Shown here piece by piece: positions 61,052 through 61,784 of a stretch of 61,784 nt of DNA. The DNA is taken from assembly GCF_946478805.1 (NCBI RefSeq), contig NZ_CAMLDC010000027.1, positions 1 to 61,784 of the forward strand, in the 5' to 3' direction. Both the position numbers and the translations under genes were made by a program. The DNA is from an uncultured Fluviicola sp. GTDB lineage: Bacteria; Bacteroidota; Bacteroidia; Flavobacteriales; Crocinitomicaceae. The notes under the pieces are model-generated. The model was not told where the DNA came from. It did no database searches and worked only from the letters and a program-made list of their open reading frames with translations. The stretch's first letter is position 1; every line of letters begins with the position of its first letter.

Positions 61052-61784
61052 ATGAATAAAAACTACGTTTACATTGGATTATTAGCTGCCTCAGGACTTT
61101 TGGTGAGCTTTTCAGGAAAAGAATCCATCCAAAAAGTTAAAAATTTCAATAAGAATTTTCACACGGTTTTAGATTCTTCGGGAAGTCCGGGTGGAAAAAC
61201 AGGAGCTCCGGGAGATGCTACCTGCACACAATGCCATTCGGGAACTGTTCAAAGCGGATCCGGGTTTAATACCGTGACTCTTTTGGATGCAGGAAATCCT
61301 GTATCGGAATATATGCCAAATACGACCTACCAAGTCCAAGTTAGTATGACTACCAATAATCTAAAAAATGGATTTGAGATAGTTGCCTTAAGACCAAACA
61401 ATACATTAGCCGGTACAATTGCCATTACAGATGCAACTCATACCAAATCTATTAATGTTGGTGGAAAAACACGTGTCACACACAAAGCTGCTGGGAATAC
61501 TTTAACAAGTTGGTCGTTTAACTGGACTTCACCTTCAACAAACGTTGGAACAGTTACTTTTTATTTAGCTACCAATCAAACAAATAGCAACAATAGCGAT
61601 TCGGGGGACATTATTCGCACTTCTCAGCATCCATTTGGATCTCAAGCAGGTATTGAGGAAGTAACAAACAAAGTAGAAACAAGTATCGGTTACCAGGCAA
61701 GTACTAACTCATTGAATGACGAGGGAGCCGCTTCACCGGAAGACGTGGCTTATGTGATCTACACGTCGGGATCGACCGGGCGCC
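61052..61784 (+). CDS. Secreted heme-motif protein with Reeler/choice-of-anchor V-like domain, partial and chimeric at its end
   Basis: The frame from the ATG at 61052 runs open to the window edge. A signal peptide (MNKNYVYIGLLAASGLLVSFS) precedes GKTGAPGDATCTQCHSGT (heme motif CTQCH) and a Reeler-like beta-domain (YQVQVSMTTNNLKNGFEIVAL ... TSWSFNWTSPS). From about 61720 the sequence turns GC-rich and codes EDVAYVIYTSGSTGR, motif A3 of NRPS adenylation domains. That tail is probably not part of this gene. The true C-terminus, expected to be a T9SS domain, is missing. Confidence 0.75.
   Translation, partial: MNKNYVYIGLLAASGLLVSFSGKESIQKVKNFNKNFHTVLDSSGSPGGKTGAPGDATCTQCHSGTVQSGSGFNTVTLLDAGNPVSEYMPNTTYQVQVSMTTNNLKNGFEIVALRPNNTLAGTIAITDATHTKSINVGGKTRVTHKAAGNTLTSWSFNWTSPSTNVGTVTFYLATNQTNSNNSDSGDIIRTSQHPFGSQAGIEEVTNKVETSIGYQASTNSLNDEGAASPEDVAYVIYTSGSTGR

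Overview
ORGANISM. The window looks like a chromosomal segment of a Bacteroidota bacterium of the Flavobacteriales, plausibly Crocinitomicaceae (Fluviicola-like). The genus is an inference. The signs are several secreted proteins with type IX secretion (T9SS) C-terminal sorting domains, promoters of the TTG-N19-TAnnTTTG kind, low GC, and start codons mostly without a Shine-Dalgarno sequence.

LAYOUT. (1) 1-705: chromosomal edge with two paralogous GIY-YIG nuclease genes. Each is preceded by the same 129-bp repeat, which carries a tRNA-Asp 3' end and a terminator. One repeat adjoins a broken tRNA-Asp copy. (2) About 691-38710: an integrated mobile element of about 38 kb in the 3' end of an intact tRNA-Asp gene (38697-38770), bounded by a 15-bp tRNA-derived direct repeat and coding a tyrosine recombinase just inside the left end. 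(3) 38.8-61.7 kb: ordinary chromosome with pirin, nitroreductase, two YceI proteins, large T9SS-exported adhesin-like proteins, IspE, AccA, outer-membrane and cytochrome-type proteins. (4) The last ~65 bases switch abruptly to GC-rich sequence coding an NRPS adenylation-domain motif, most likely a chimeric assembly join.

THE ELEMENT has three parts. (a) 0.9-20.7 kb: a compact leftward operon of about 22 genes. It codes integrase, a small HTH protein, a GH108 lysozyme, a patatin phospholipase, basic proteins, a RadA-like ATPase, a giant methylase-helicase, L,D-transpeptidase-like and peptidoglycan-binding membrane proteins, an annexin-repeat-like membrane protein, three beta-rich capsid-like proteins, and a transglutaminase-fold protein with acidic and basic tails. 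I see no relaxase, VirB4/TraG, terminase, portal or tail gene. The best hypothesis is an undescribed tailless, possibly membrane-containing, integrative virus or satellite. (b) 23.0-32.3 kb: a complete 'grasp-with-spasm' RiPP cluster: double-glycine precursor, ATP-grasp ligase, SPASM protein, C39-peptidase ABC exporter, HlyD and TolC-type proteins. (c) 32.4-38.4 kb: a three-gene restriction-like defence operon: MmeI-like methylase, SF2 helicase and GIY-YIG (T5orf172) nuclease.

HOW IT WORKS TOGETHER (inference). The integrase moves the element in and out of tRNA-Asp. The leftward operon supplies replication and particle or envelope-crossing functions. The RiPP and restriction modules are cargo that could benefit the lysogen by killing competitors and excluding other phages. 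A XRE regulator and a G-rich, iteron-like non-coding region lie between the viral-like and cargo halves and are the probable control region.
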